Of a stretch of 64,000 nt of DNA, positions 9,641 through 21,600 are shown piece by piece. Position 1 is the first letter of the stretch. Each line of letters begins with the position of its first letter. Where the stretch lies: NCBI RefSeq assembly GCF_900455735.1, contig NZ_UAUI01000027.1, positions 186,001 through 250,000 on the forward strand. Direction: 5' to 3'. Origin of the DNA: Rhodococcus wratislaviensis. GTDB lineage: Bacteria > Actinomycetota > Actinomycetes > Mycobacteriales > Mycobacteriaceae. Below the pieces are notes generated by a model, which saw only the letters and a list, made by a program, of their open reading frames with translations, made no database searches and was not told the DNA's origin. A program made the translations under genes and the position numbers.

Positions 9641-12600
9641 CCGGATCGACACGCTCGAGAGCGACTATCCGGCGCTCGCCGACGTCTGGTCGCTGGCCCC
9701 GCTGCAGGTGGGCTTGCTGTTCCACGCGTCGCTGGCCGATACCGCCACCGACGTGTACACCACCCAGCTCGTCATGGACCTGGGCGGATCCGTGGACACC
9801 GGCCGTCTCCGCCGTGCCGCGGAGTCGCTCGTCGCGAGGCACCCCAACCTGCGCACCGCGTTCGTCGCGGGCGACGACGGCACCGGCATGCAGGTGGTCG
9901 TCGACCGGGTGGAGGTGCCGTGGACGCAGGTCGACCTCTCGGCCGCGTCCGAGTCCGACCGTGAGGCGGAACTCGATGCGCTGATGCTCGCGAACCGGAC
10001 CGACCGGTTCGACATGACCGCACCGCCTCTCGTGCGATTCCTGCTGGTCGAGACGGGCGAGGACCGCTACCGGTTCGCCGTTACCAACCACCACATCCTC
10101 CTCGACGGCTGGTCTCTGCCGATCCTCATCCAGGATCTGCTGACCCTGTACGCGGTGGACGGCGACGCGCTGGCACTGCCGCAGCCGCGTCCGTACCGCA
10201 GCTACCTCGAGTGGCTGTCCGCGCAGGACCCGCAGGTGCCCGTGGCCGCATGGACGAAGGCCCTGGGCGGTATCGAGGAGCCCACCCTCCTCGCACCTGC
10301 GCACGCGGAGACCGCCCCGACGCTCGCCCCCGGTGAGCTCGTGATCGATCTGCCGGACGCCCTGCTGGCCGACATGACCGCGCGCTCGCGCGAACTCGGC
10401 GTCACCATGAACACTCTCGTCCAGGCTGCGTGGGGAATCGTGCTGGGCAGGCTGACCGGGCGGGACGACGTGGTGTTCGGCACCACCGTCTCGGGCCGTC
10501 CGCCGCAGGTGCCGGGCATCGAGTCCATGCTCGGGCTCTTCATCAACACCCTGCCGGTGCGGGTCCGCGTCCGGTCCGGCGACGCCGTCCGCACCCTGCT
10601 CGACCGCATCCAGCACGAGCAGACCGAGTTGCTCGATCACCATCACGTCGGGCTCACCGACATCCAGCAGGGACTCGGCCTCGGCGCGCTGTTCGACACG
10701 CTGATGGTCTACGAGTCCTACCCGCTCGACCGTGAGGCTCTCACGAAGAGCAGCGACATCGAGGGCCTCCGCGTTCTCGACGTGACATCCAACGACGCCA
10801 CGCACTACCCGCTGGCGATCGTCGCGATGACGGACCCGCGGCTGCACCTGACGGCCAAGTTCCTTCCCGAGATCTTCGAGGCCGCCGAGGTCGAGGAGAT
10901 CATGGTGCGGGTCGTCCGCGTGCTCGGCGCGCTGTCCGGGGACGTCGACACACTCGTCGCGGACATCGACATCCTCGCCCCCGGCGAGCGGGCCTCCCTG
11001 CTGGCGGCGCACGGCACCGACGCCGCCGCACCGCTGTCGCTGCCGGAGATCCTCGCCGCGACCGCGGCGGAGAACGGCGAGCGCATCGCTCTCGTCGCGG
11101 ACGGCGAATCGCTCACCTACGCGGAACTCGACGCGCGCTCGAACCGGCTCGCCCGCGTGCTCGTCGACCGCGGTGTGGGACCGGAAACGTCTGTGGCGCT
11201 CGGGATGACGCGTTCGCTGCACTCGGTGATCGCAACGTGGGCGGTGGCCAAGGCCGGCGGCGCCTTCGTGCCCGTCGACCCCCGCTACCCGTCCGAGCGC
11301 ATTGCACACATGGTTGCCGACTCCGGCGCGATCCTCGGCCTGACCGTGGCCGCCCAGCGGGACACCCTTCCCTCGGACGTCGATTGGCTCGCCCTGGACT
11401 CGTCCGAATGCGACGCGCTCTGCACCCCGAAGTCGGCGGCGCCGGTCACGGATTCCGAGCGGACCGCGTCGGTACAGCTCGAGCACCCGGCGTACATGAT
11501 CTACACGTCCGGCACCACCGGCCTGCCCAAGGGCGTCGTCGTCACCCACACCGGTCTGGCCAACTTCTCCGCCGAGCAGCGCACCCACTACGGGGTGAGC
11601 CCGTCGGCGCGGACCCTGCACTTCGCGTCCCCGAGCTTCGACGCGTCCGTCCTCGAACTGCTGCTCGCCTTCGGCTGCGGCGCGACGATGGTCGTTGCCC
11701 CGGCAGACCTGTACGGCGGTGAGGAACTCCGAAACTTCCTCGCGGACAACGAGGTCACCCACGCCTTCGTCACTCCCGCCGCGCTCGCGTCGGTGGAGCC
11801 GGCCGGACTCGACCGGCTCGAGGTCGTCGTCGTCGGCGGCGAGGCGTGCCCGCCGGAACTGGTGGAACGCTGGGCGCCGGGTCGTCGGATGTACAACGGG
11901 TACGGGCCCACCGAGGCCACCGTCATGAGCAACGTCAGCAACCAGCTGGTGCCCGGGAGCCGGATCGAGATCGGCGGTCCCGTCTGCGGGGTCACCGTCT
12001 ACGTTCTCGACGAACTGCTGCGCCCGGTACCCGTCGGCGTGGCGGGAGAGTTGTACATCGCAGGCCCCGGTCTCGCACGCGGCTACCACGACCGTCTCGG
12101 CCTCACCGCCGAACGATTCGTGGCGAACCCGTTCGGCGAGAACGGCAGCCGGATGTACCGCACGGGCGACATCGTCCGATTCGTCGTCGACCACGGGCAC
12201 CGCGCCGGTTACGGCGTCGAGTACGTGGGCCGCAGCGACTTCCAGGTGAAGGTCCGCGGTTTCCGGATCGAACTCGGCGAGATCGACGCCGCGCTGGCCA
12301 AGCACCCGGATCTCGAATTCGCGGCCACCCTCGGCACGTCGATGCCGTCGGGTTCCACCGCCCTCGTGTCGTATGTCCTGCCGACCGCGGGCGCCGCGGT
12401 GGACGTCGCCGAGGTGACCCACTTCGTCGGCGACACGCTTCCGGCGCACATGGTGCCGAGCGCGGTCGTCGTCCTCGACGAGATCCCGCTCACCACCGCA
12501 GGCAAGCTCGACCGGAGGGCTCTGCCCGAGCCCGACTTCGACGCCCTGCAGGCCGAGATGGTCGAGCCGCGCACGCCCACCGAGGAGCTGGTCGCCGGTG

Positions 12601-15600
12601 TCCTCGCCGACGTACTCGGGCTCGCGAAGATCAGCGTCGCCGAGTCGTTCTTCGACCTCGGCGGCAACTCGCTGGTGGCGACGAAGGCGGTCGCCCGGCT
12701 CAACGCTGCCGCAGGCACCCGTCTGGGTGTGCGCGAGTTGTTCGAGGCGCCGACCGTGGAGCGGCTCGCGGTCAAGGTTGCCGAGCAGGCAGGCACCGGC
12801 TCCGGCCGGCCGGTCCTCCTCGCGCGGCCGCGCCCCGGGCGCGTTCCGCTGTCGATGGCTCAGCAGAGCATGTGGCTGATGAACCGGTTCGACACGGCGT
12901 CCTCGGCGTACAACATCCCGCTCGCCGTGCGACTGTCCGGTTCGCTCGACATCGACGCGATGTCGTCGGCCGTGTCGGATGTGCTCGCGCGGCACGAGTC
13001 TCTGCGGACCGTGTTCCCCGACTCCGGCGACGGCCCGTACCAGCAGGTCGTCGACACCGAGCAGGTTCCCGTCGACCTGACGCCCGTCCCGGTGACCGAA
13101 GCCGAACTCCACACGGCCCTCACCGAATTCGCCACCGAGGGATTCGACGTCACGGTCGCGCCCCCGCTGCGTATCCGGCTGTTCGCCACGAGCGAGAGCG
13201 AGTTCCTGCTCGTCCTCGTCGTGCACCACATCTGCGCCGACGGCGCGTCGATGTCGCCGCTCGCGCGGGACGTCATGGTCGCGTACAGTGCGCGCACCGC
13301 CGGCGCGGCTCCGCTGTGGCAGCCGCTGCCGGTGCAGTACCCCGACTTCGCGCTATGGCAGCGCGAGGTCCTCGGTGACCCCGCCGACACCCAGTCGCTC
13401 GCGGGCAAGCAGATCGCGCACTGGGCCGACACCCTCGCCGGGGCACCCGAGCTCATCGACCTTCCGCTGGACCACGCACGCCCGGCCAGGCAGTCGATGC
13501 GGGGCGATTCGATCGACTTCGCGATCACCCCCGAGCTGCGGCGCGGCCTCGAAGCGGTCGGCAAGGAACGCGGCGCCTCGCTCTTCATGGTGACGCACGC
13601 GGCATTGACGACGCTGCTGTCGCGGCTGAGCACCAGCGACGACATCACCGTCGGCACCCCGCTCGCCGCCCGCAGCGATCAGGCGCTCGACGACCTGGTG
13701 GGCATGTTCGTCAACACCCTGGTCCTGCGCACCCACGTGCGGCCGGGGGATTCGTTCGCCGAACTCGTCGAACGGGTCCGCGAAGGCGACCTGGCGGCGT
13801 TCGGCAATTCCGACGTGCCGTTCGAGAAGATCGTGGAAGCACTGCGGATCCGGCGCTCGGCGGCGTACTCGCCGCTGTTCCAGGTGATGCTGTCGTTCCA
13901 GAACAACCGGATGGACGCGCTCGAACTGCCCGGTCTGACCGTGCGCGTGATCGAGGACATGGCGCAGGGCGCCAAGTACGACCTCACGTTGACGATCACC
14001 GAGAAAGCCGACGAGTCGGGTGAACCGGCAGGCCTCGGCGGCAGGTTCACGTTCGCCACCGACCTGTTCGAGCGGAGCACCGCGGAACGGATCTCCGAGC
14101 GGTTCGTGCGGATCCTCGAGGCCGTCGTCACCGATCCCGGTGTCGCTGTAGGCGACATCGACATTCTCACCGAACACGAGAGAGCAAAGTTGAGCCAAGC
14201 CCGACCTGCCCGCACGATGACAGTTCGCGAGCTGCCGCAGCTTCTCGCTGCAGCGGTCGAGGTCGATCCCGACGCCGTCGCCGTCGCCCACGACGGCATG
14301 CAGGTGACGTACCGCGAGTTCGACGAGCGGCTCCGCTTGATGTCCGCGCCGCTGTCGGAGCGCGGGATGGGTCCGGACGCGATCGTCTCCGTCGTGCTGT
14401 CCGGTCTGGTTCCCACGATCATGATGGCCCCGCCGTCCGAGGACGGGAAGGACGGCTTCGGCACGATCCTCGACCAGGTCATCGCGGACGCGCACGCCCT
14501 CGTCGGTGACATCGAGATCGCCGCGCCCGCACCGGAAATCGTTGCGACGCCGGAGGCGGAGGTCGCCGAAACGTCGGGATGGCCGCTCGAACTCTTCGTC
14601 ACGCGCTGGCAGGAGTGGGTCGAGCGCGACCCGGAGGCCCGCGCCGTCGTGGCGGGCGGCGTCGAGACCAGCCGCGGCGAACTGAACCGCCGGGCCAACC
14701 AGCTCGCACGCGAACTGCTGTCCCGTGGTGTCCGCCCCGACGACGTCGTCGCACTCCTCACCCCCCGTTCGGTCGAATGGGTGATCGGGATGCTCGCCAC
14801 CTGGAAGGTCGGCGCCGCGTACTCCCCGTTCGACCAGAAGTGGGGAATGGAGCGGATCACGGGCCTCGTCGAGGACAGCGGCACGCGGACCGTGGTGGCC
14901 ACCCGGTCCTGGAGCGGGCTCACCGAGGCACCCACCGGGAACGCGGCCCTCGACGACCCGATCGTGCTCGACGACCCCGACACGGTGCGCCACCTCGAAT
15001 CGCTGGACGACACCGACTTCCCGCACGACCCGTGGTCGGACGAGCACGCCGGCAAGCGCCTGGGGCACGTCATCTCGACGTCGGGCTCGACCGGGCGGCC
15101 CAAGCCCACGATGGTGCCGATGCTGGGCCTGTCCAACAACTATCAGTCGTACCAGTGCGACCTCCGGGTGAAGGACGGCACCGGACTGCTGATCGCAAAC
15201 TCCCCGCTGTTCGACCAGACCCAGAAGAACATCTGGGTGGGTCTCGCGTACGGCGGTGTGCTCCACCTCGCCGACGACGGCTTCGATCCGGGACCGATTC
15301 TCCGCATGATCGGCACGGGCGAAGTCCAGATCACGAACCTGGCACCCAGTGCGTTCGAGGTCCTCACCGAACTCGATACCGACGGCGTCCTGCCCAATCT
15401 GAAGGTCGTCCTCCTCGGCGGTGAGATGCTGCGGCCGGCCGCCTGCACGGCACTGATCGGCACCGATTCGCGTCTCCTCAACAACTACGGTCCGACCGAG
15501 GCATCGGTCACCTGCTCCTCGTACGAACTGGACCTCTCCACCGCGGACGCCGAGTCGTGGCCGGTCCCGTTCGGCGCCGCGTTCCGCGGTGTCCGGTACC

Positions 15601-18600
15601 ACGTGCTCGACGGCCGGATGCGCCCCGTGCCGCCGGGAGTGACCGGCGACCTCTACATCGGCGGCCAGGTCCTGGCCCGTGGATACGGCAACATGTTCGG
15701 CACCACCGCGTCACGATTCGTGGCGAACCCGTTCGAGGGGCCCGGCGCCCGCATGTACCGGACCGGTGACCTCGTCCGCGAGCGTGCCGACGGCGGACTC
15801 GTGTTCGTGGGACGCAGCGACTTCCAGGTGAAGATCCGCGGTCTCCGGATCGAACTCGGAGAGATCGAATCCGCACTCAACGCGACCGACGCGGTGCAGA
15901 AGTCGGTGGTGGTCGTCCACGACAGCGAGCAGGGCCCCCGGCTCGTCGCATACGTCACCGCAACCGCAGGCGCCGAACTCGACGTCGATGCGACGCTCGA
16001 CGCACTGCGGCACGTACTGCCGTCGCACATGATCCCGGACACGGTGATGGTGCTCGACGAGATGCCGCTCAACGCGAATCTCAAAGTCGACCGCAAGGCC
16101 CTCCCGGACCCGGTCTTCGCCACGAGCACGGTCGAGTTCGTCGCACCGCGCACCCCGCTCGAGGAGGTCGTCGCCGGCATCTTCGGTGACGTGATCTCCG
16201 CGACGCGGGTGAGTGTCGACGAGTCGTTCTTCGACCTGGGCGGCAACTCGCTCAGCGCCACCCGCGTCGCTGCCCGCGTCACGTCCGCGACCGGCACCGA
16301 GGTCGGGATCCGTGATCTGTTCGACGCCCCGACCGTTGCCACCCTCGCGAAGCTCGTCGAGGACCGGGCCCACAACGGCTCCACCCGGCCGGCACTCGTC
16401 GCGGGCGAGCGCCCCCGGGAGTTGCCGCTGTCGCTCGCGCAGCAGCGGATGTGGTTCCTCAACCGTTTCGATCCGTCGTCGCCGGCGTACAACGTTCCGC
16501 TCACCGTGCGACTGCGCGGCGAACTGGACGTCGCCGCCCTGGCTGCGGCGCTCTCCGACGTCGTCGCGCGGCACGAGGTGCTGCGGACCGTGTTCCCGGA
16601 CTCCGATTCCGGTGCGCACCAGGTGATCCTGCCCGCCGCAGGCATCGACCTCGCTCTCGAGCCGGTCGACGTCCGGGAGGAGGACCTGCGGGACCGGATG
16701 TTCGAGTTCGGTTCCACCGGCTTCGACGTCACCGACACGATCCCGGTCCGGGCCCGCCTGTTCCGGCTCGGCGCGACCGACCACGTGCTGGTGCTGGTCA
16801 TGCACCACATCGCGTCCGACGGCGCGTCCACGCTGCCGCTGGCCCGCGATGTCATGACGGCCTATGCGTCCCATCTGGACGGAACGCAGCCCGCGTGGCC
16901 GGCGCTGCCCGTCCAGTACGCGGACTACGCGCTGTGGCAGCGGGACGTGCTCGGTTCCGAGGACGACCCCGATTCCCTGGCCGCCGCGCAGATCGACTTC
17001 TGGTCGAAGACCCTGGCGGGTGTGCCCGACGTCCTGGCCCTCCCCACCGACCGGCCCCGCCCGACGGTGCGGTCGATGGCCGGTGCCTCCGTCGGCTTCT
17101 CCGTCGACGAGGACATCCACCGTCGTCTCGGTGAGGTCGCCCGCGCACACAACGTGTCACTGTTCATGGTGCTGCACGCGTCGCTGTCCGTGCTGCTGGC
17201 ACGGCTCAGTTCGAGCACCGACATCGCCATCGGCACAGCTGTGGCCGGGCGCGGTGACGAGGCGCTCGAGAACCTCGTCGGCATGTTCGTCAACACGCTC
17301 GTGCTGCGGACCGAGGTCGAGCCCGGAACGTCCTTCGCCGAACTGCTCGAGCAGGTCCGCACCCAGGACCTCGCCGCGTTCAGCAACCAGGACGTCCCGT
17401 TCGAGCAATTGGTGGACGCCCTGAAGCCGGCCCGGTCCACGGCGTACTCGCCGCTGTTCCAGGTCGTGCTGACCCATCAGGTCAACGGCATTCCGTCGCT
17501 CGAGTTCGCCGGACTCGAGGCGACACCCGGTGCCGTGGACGTCGAGTTCAGCAAGTTCGACCTCACCGTCGACCTGCGCGAACTGTGGTCGGACGAGGGT
17601 GCGCCCACCGGGATCACCGGCGTTCTCGGGTTCGCCACCGAGATCTTCGACGCGGATACCGTGCAGGGCTTCGCGGATCGCTTCGTGCGGATCCTCGCCG
17701 CCGTCGCAGGCGGCGGAACCGACATCGCCGTGGGCGATATCCCCATCCTCGACGCCGAGGAGACCGAGGAACTGACACCGGTCCGCGGTATCGAGGGCAC
17801 GTCGCCCACGACTCTCGTCGAACTGCTGTCCGCGGCGGTCGCCGCGAACCCCGACGGGGACGCGATCGTCTCGGGCGGCGACAGCATCACCTACCGCGAG
17901 CTGGACGAGCGCTCGAACCGTGTGGCGCGCATCCTGATCGAGCGCGGAGTCGGCGCGGAGACGTTCGTCGGGCTCGGCATCACCCGCTCGATCGCGTCCA
18001 TCGTCGGAATCTGGGCCGTCGCCAAGAGCGGCGGCGCATACGTGCCGATCGACCCCCGGTACCCGGACGAGCGCATCGCGCACATGGTGACCGATTCCGG
18101 TGTGTCGCTCGGGCTTTCCGTGAGCTCTGAGGTCGGCCGGCTTCCCGCGGACGTCGACTGGCTGGTCCTCGACAGCGAAGACTTCGAGAACGCCTCCGCG
18201 CGTTACTCCACGGCCCCCGTCGCGGAGGCGGAGCGTCGCACGGCGGTGACACCGGCCAACAGCGCCTACGTGATCTACACGTCCGGCACCACCGGGCAGC
18301 CCAAGGGCGTCGTCGTGACCCACCGGGGTCTTGCCAACTTCGCGGCCGAACAGCGTGAGCGTTACCAGGTGACGGCGGACTCGCGGACGCTGCACTTCGC
18401 GTCGCCGAGCTTCGACGCGTCCGTTCTCGAACTGCTGCTCGCGGTCGGCGCCGGCGCCACCATGGTGATCGCTCCCACCGACGTGTACGGCGGACCCGAG
18501 TTCGCGACGTTCCTGCGCGAGCACCGCGTCACACACGGCTTCGTCACGCCTTCGGCGCTGGCGTCCGTGGATCCGTCCGGGCTGGACGACTTCCAGTTCG

Positions 18601-21600
18601 TGGTCGCCGGCGGCGAGGCCGTCCCGGCGGAACTCGCGGCCCGCTGGGCACCCGGACGCTCACTGTTCAACGGATACGGTCCCACCGAGACCACGATCAT
18701 GACCAACATCAGCGACCCGATGGCCGCCGACGGTCCGGTCACGATCGGTGGTCCGATCCGCGGCACCAGCGCACTGGTCCTCGACGATCGACTCCGCCCC
18801 GTTCCGGTCGGTATCGCAGGTGACCTCTATCTGTCGGGTCTCGGGCTCGCCCGTGGCTACCACCGGCGCACGCCGCTGACCGCGGGACGCTTCGTCGCGA
18901 ACCCGTACGGTGAGCCGGGCGACCGGATGTACCGCACCGGCGACGTCGTGCGGTGGAAGAAGGACGCGGACGGCACGCTGACCGTCGACTACGTCGGCCG
19001 CTCGGACCAGCAGGTGAAGGTCCGCGGATTCCGCATCGAACTCGGCGAGATCGACGCGGTGCTCGCCAAGCACCCCGCCGTCGACTTCGCCACGACGTCC
19101 GTGCTGCCCGGCCCCTCCGGGGATTCGGTCCTCGTGTCGTACGTTCTCCCGGTACCGGGCGCCGAGGTGGACGTCACCCGGATGCTGGACTTCGTGGGCG
19201 AGTTCGTGCCCACGTACATGGTGCCGTCGACGATCGTGACCCTCGACGCCATCCCGCTCACCCCGGTGGGCAAGCTCGACCGCCGGGCCCTGCCCGAGCC
19301 CGAGTTCCTCGCGGAGGACCGTGAGTTCCGTGCCGCGGGAACCGCTCTCGAACAGCGTGTCGCCGCGGTGTTCGCGGAAGTGCTCGGTGTCGACGTGGTC
19401 GGTGCCGACGACTCCTTCTTCACCCTCGGCGGCAACTCGCTCGCCGCCACCCGCGTGATGGCGCGGATCAACGAGGCCGTCGGTATCGACGCACCGGTGC
19501 GCGAGATCTTCGAGGCCCCCACGGTGGCGCAGCTGGCCCGCAGGCTGGAAGAACTCGGTGTGGACGGCGGCGCCCGTCCGCCCGTCACCGCCGGAGCGCG
19601 TCCGGACCGTCTGCCGCTGTCGCTGGCACAGCAGCGGATGTGGTACGCCAACCGGTTCGATCCCGAATCGGCCGAGTACAACATCCCGTTGGCGCTGCGG
19701 CTCACCGGCGCACTGGACGTCGACGCGCTGCGCTCGGCGATCGCCGACGTCGTTGCCCGGCACGAATCGCTGCGCACGGTGTACCCGGATTCCGTCGACG
19801 GCCCCTATCAGGTCGTCCTGTCCGCGTCCGACACGAAGTCCGGGCTCGACGTCGTCCGCGTGGCCGACGAGCAGGAACTGCGGGAGCGGGTCGTCGCGCT
19901 GGCATCGGCAGGCTTCGACGTCACCGCCGACGTCCCGGTTCGCGCCGCCCTGTTCGAGCTCGGGGAACGCGACCACGTCCTCGTGGTCGTGGTCCACCAC
20001 ATCTCGGCGGACGGCTCGTCGATGGCCCCGCTCGCACGGGACCTGTTCGGGGCCTACGGCGCTCGCATGCAGGGGGAGGAGCCCAGCTTCTCGCCGCTGC
20101 CCGTGCAGTATCCGGACTTCGCCCTGTGGCAGCGGAATCTCCTCGGCTCCGAGGACGACCCGGAGTCGCTCGCGGGCAAGCAGATCGCGTACTGGACGCA
20201 CGCGCTCGGCGATGCACCGGAGGTCCTCGACCTCCCGGCGGACCGGCCGCGTCCGGCCGTCCGCAACCCGCAGGGTGGCCTGATCGAGTTCGAGATCGGG
20301 CAGGACGTGCACCGGTCGCTGAACGAACTCGCGCAGACCCACCAGGCGTCGCTGTTCATGGTGGTGCACACCGCACTCGCCGTGCTGCTGGGGCGTCTGA
20401 GCAACACCAGCGACATCTCCGTCAGCACCCCGGTCGCGGGCCGCGGTGACCGCGCGCTCGACGACCTCGTCGGGATGTTCGTCAACACGCTCGTGCTGCG
20501 TACCGATGTCGACCCGAACGCCCGCTTCAGCACGCTGCTCACGCAGGCACGCGAGGTCGATCTGAATGCATTCGGCAACGCGGATGTGCCGTTCGAGCAG
20601 ATCGTCGAGGTGCTCCGTCCGTCGCGCACCGCCGCGTACGCGCCGCTCGCGCAGGTGATGCTGAGCTTCCAGAACCTCGAACGGCCGAAGCTCGACCTCG
20701 ACGGGCTGACCGTCGAGGTCCTCGAGAGCGGACTCACCACGAGCAAGACCGATCTCGGTGTCGCCGTCGAGGAACGGTTCGACGAGGGGGCCGTCGCGAA
20801 CGGCATGCGGGGCTGGTTCTCCTACGCCACCGACCTCTTCGACGAGTCGACGGTCCGCGGTTTCGCCGATCGCTTCGTTCGGGTGCTCGAGGCCGTCACG
20901 GCCGACGCGGACGCCGTGGTCGGTGACATCGACATCCTGACCGAGGGCGAGAAGGCCGGACTGGCCGTGCCGGACGAGGGGACGCAGTCCCTGATGTCGC
21001 ACTCCATCTCGGAGGAGCTGGCGGCCACCAAGTCGCTGCCCGAACTCCTCGACGGTGCGGCGTCGATCAACCCGGACGGAATCGCGCTGTCGCACAACGG
21101 CACCGATGTCACGTACGCGCAGTTGCGGGACAAGTCGGCGGAACTCGCGCGCACGCTCGCCGGTGTGGGCGTCGGCCCGGAGGCCGCGGTCACGGTGGCC
21201 CTGTCCACCCTGCTGCCCGGACTGCTCGACGGCTCGTCGGGCGAGGGCTTCGCCGACACGTTCGCCGGTGTCCTCGCGGGCGTGATCGCCGACGCGACGT
21301 CGGCGACCTCCGCGACCGCGGCGGAGGAGCGCACCCTCGTCGACCTGTTCGACGAGCAGGTGGCGCGGACGCCGGACGCGGTTGCCCTGGTGTTCGGCGA
21401 CGACGCACTGACGTATGCCGAGTTCGACGCCAGGACCAACCGCCTGGCACGGGAACTGCTCGCACGGGGTGTCGGCCCGGAGTCCAAGGTCGCGGTCGCG
21501 CTGCGCCGCTCCCTCGAGATGATGATCGCGATCTACGCGATCGAGAAGACGGGCGCCGCCTACGTGCCGCTCGACCCGGATCATCCGGCGGCGCGCACCG

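Noticed and set aside
4746-13229. A 2,827-residue open frame on the - strand opposite the NRPS start
   Set aside because: It is a GC-rich shadow of the NRPS frame: its composition is Arg/Gly/Asp/Val-rich with no domain motif, while the + strand shows complete C, A, T and E domains throughout.
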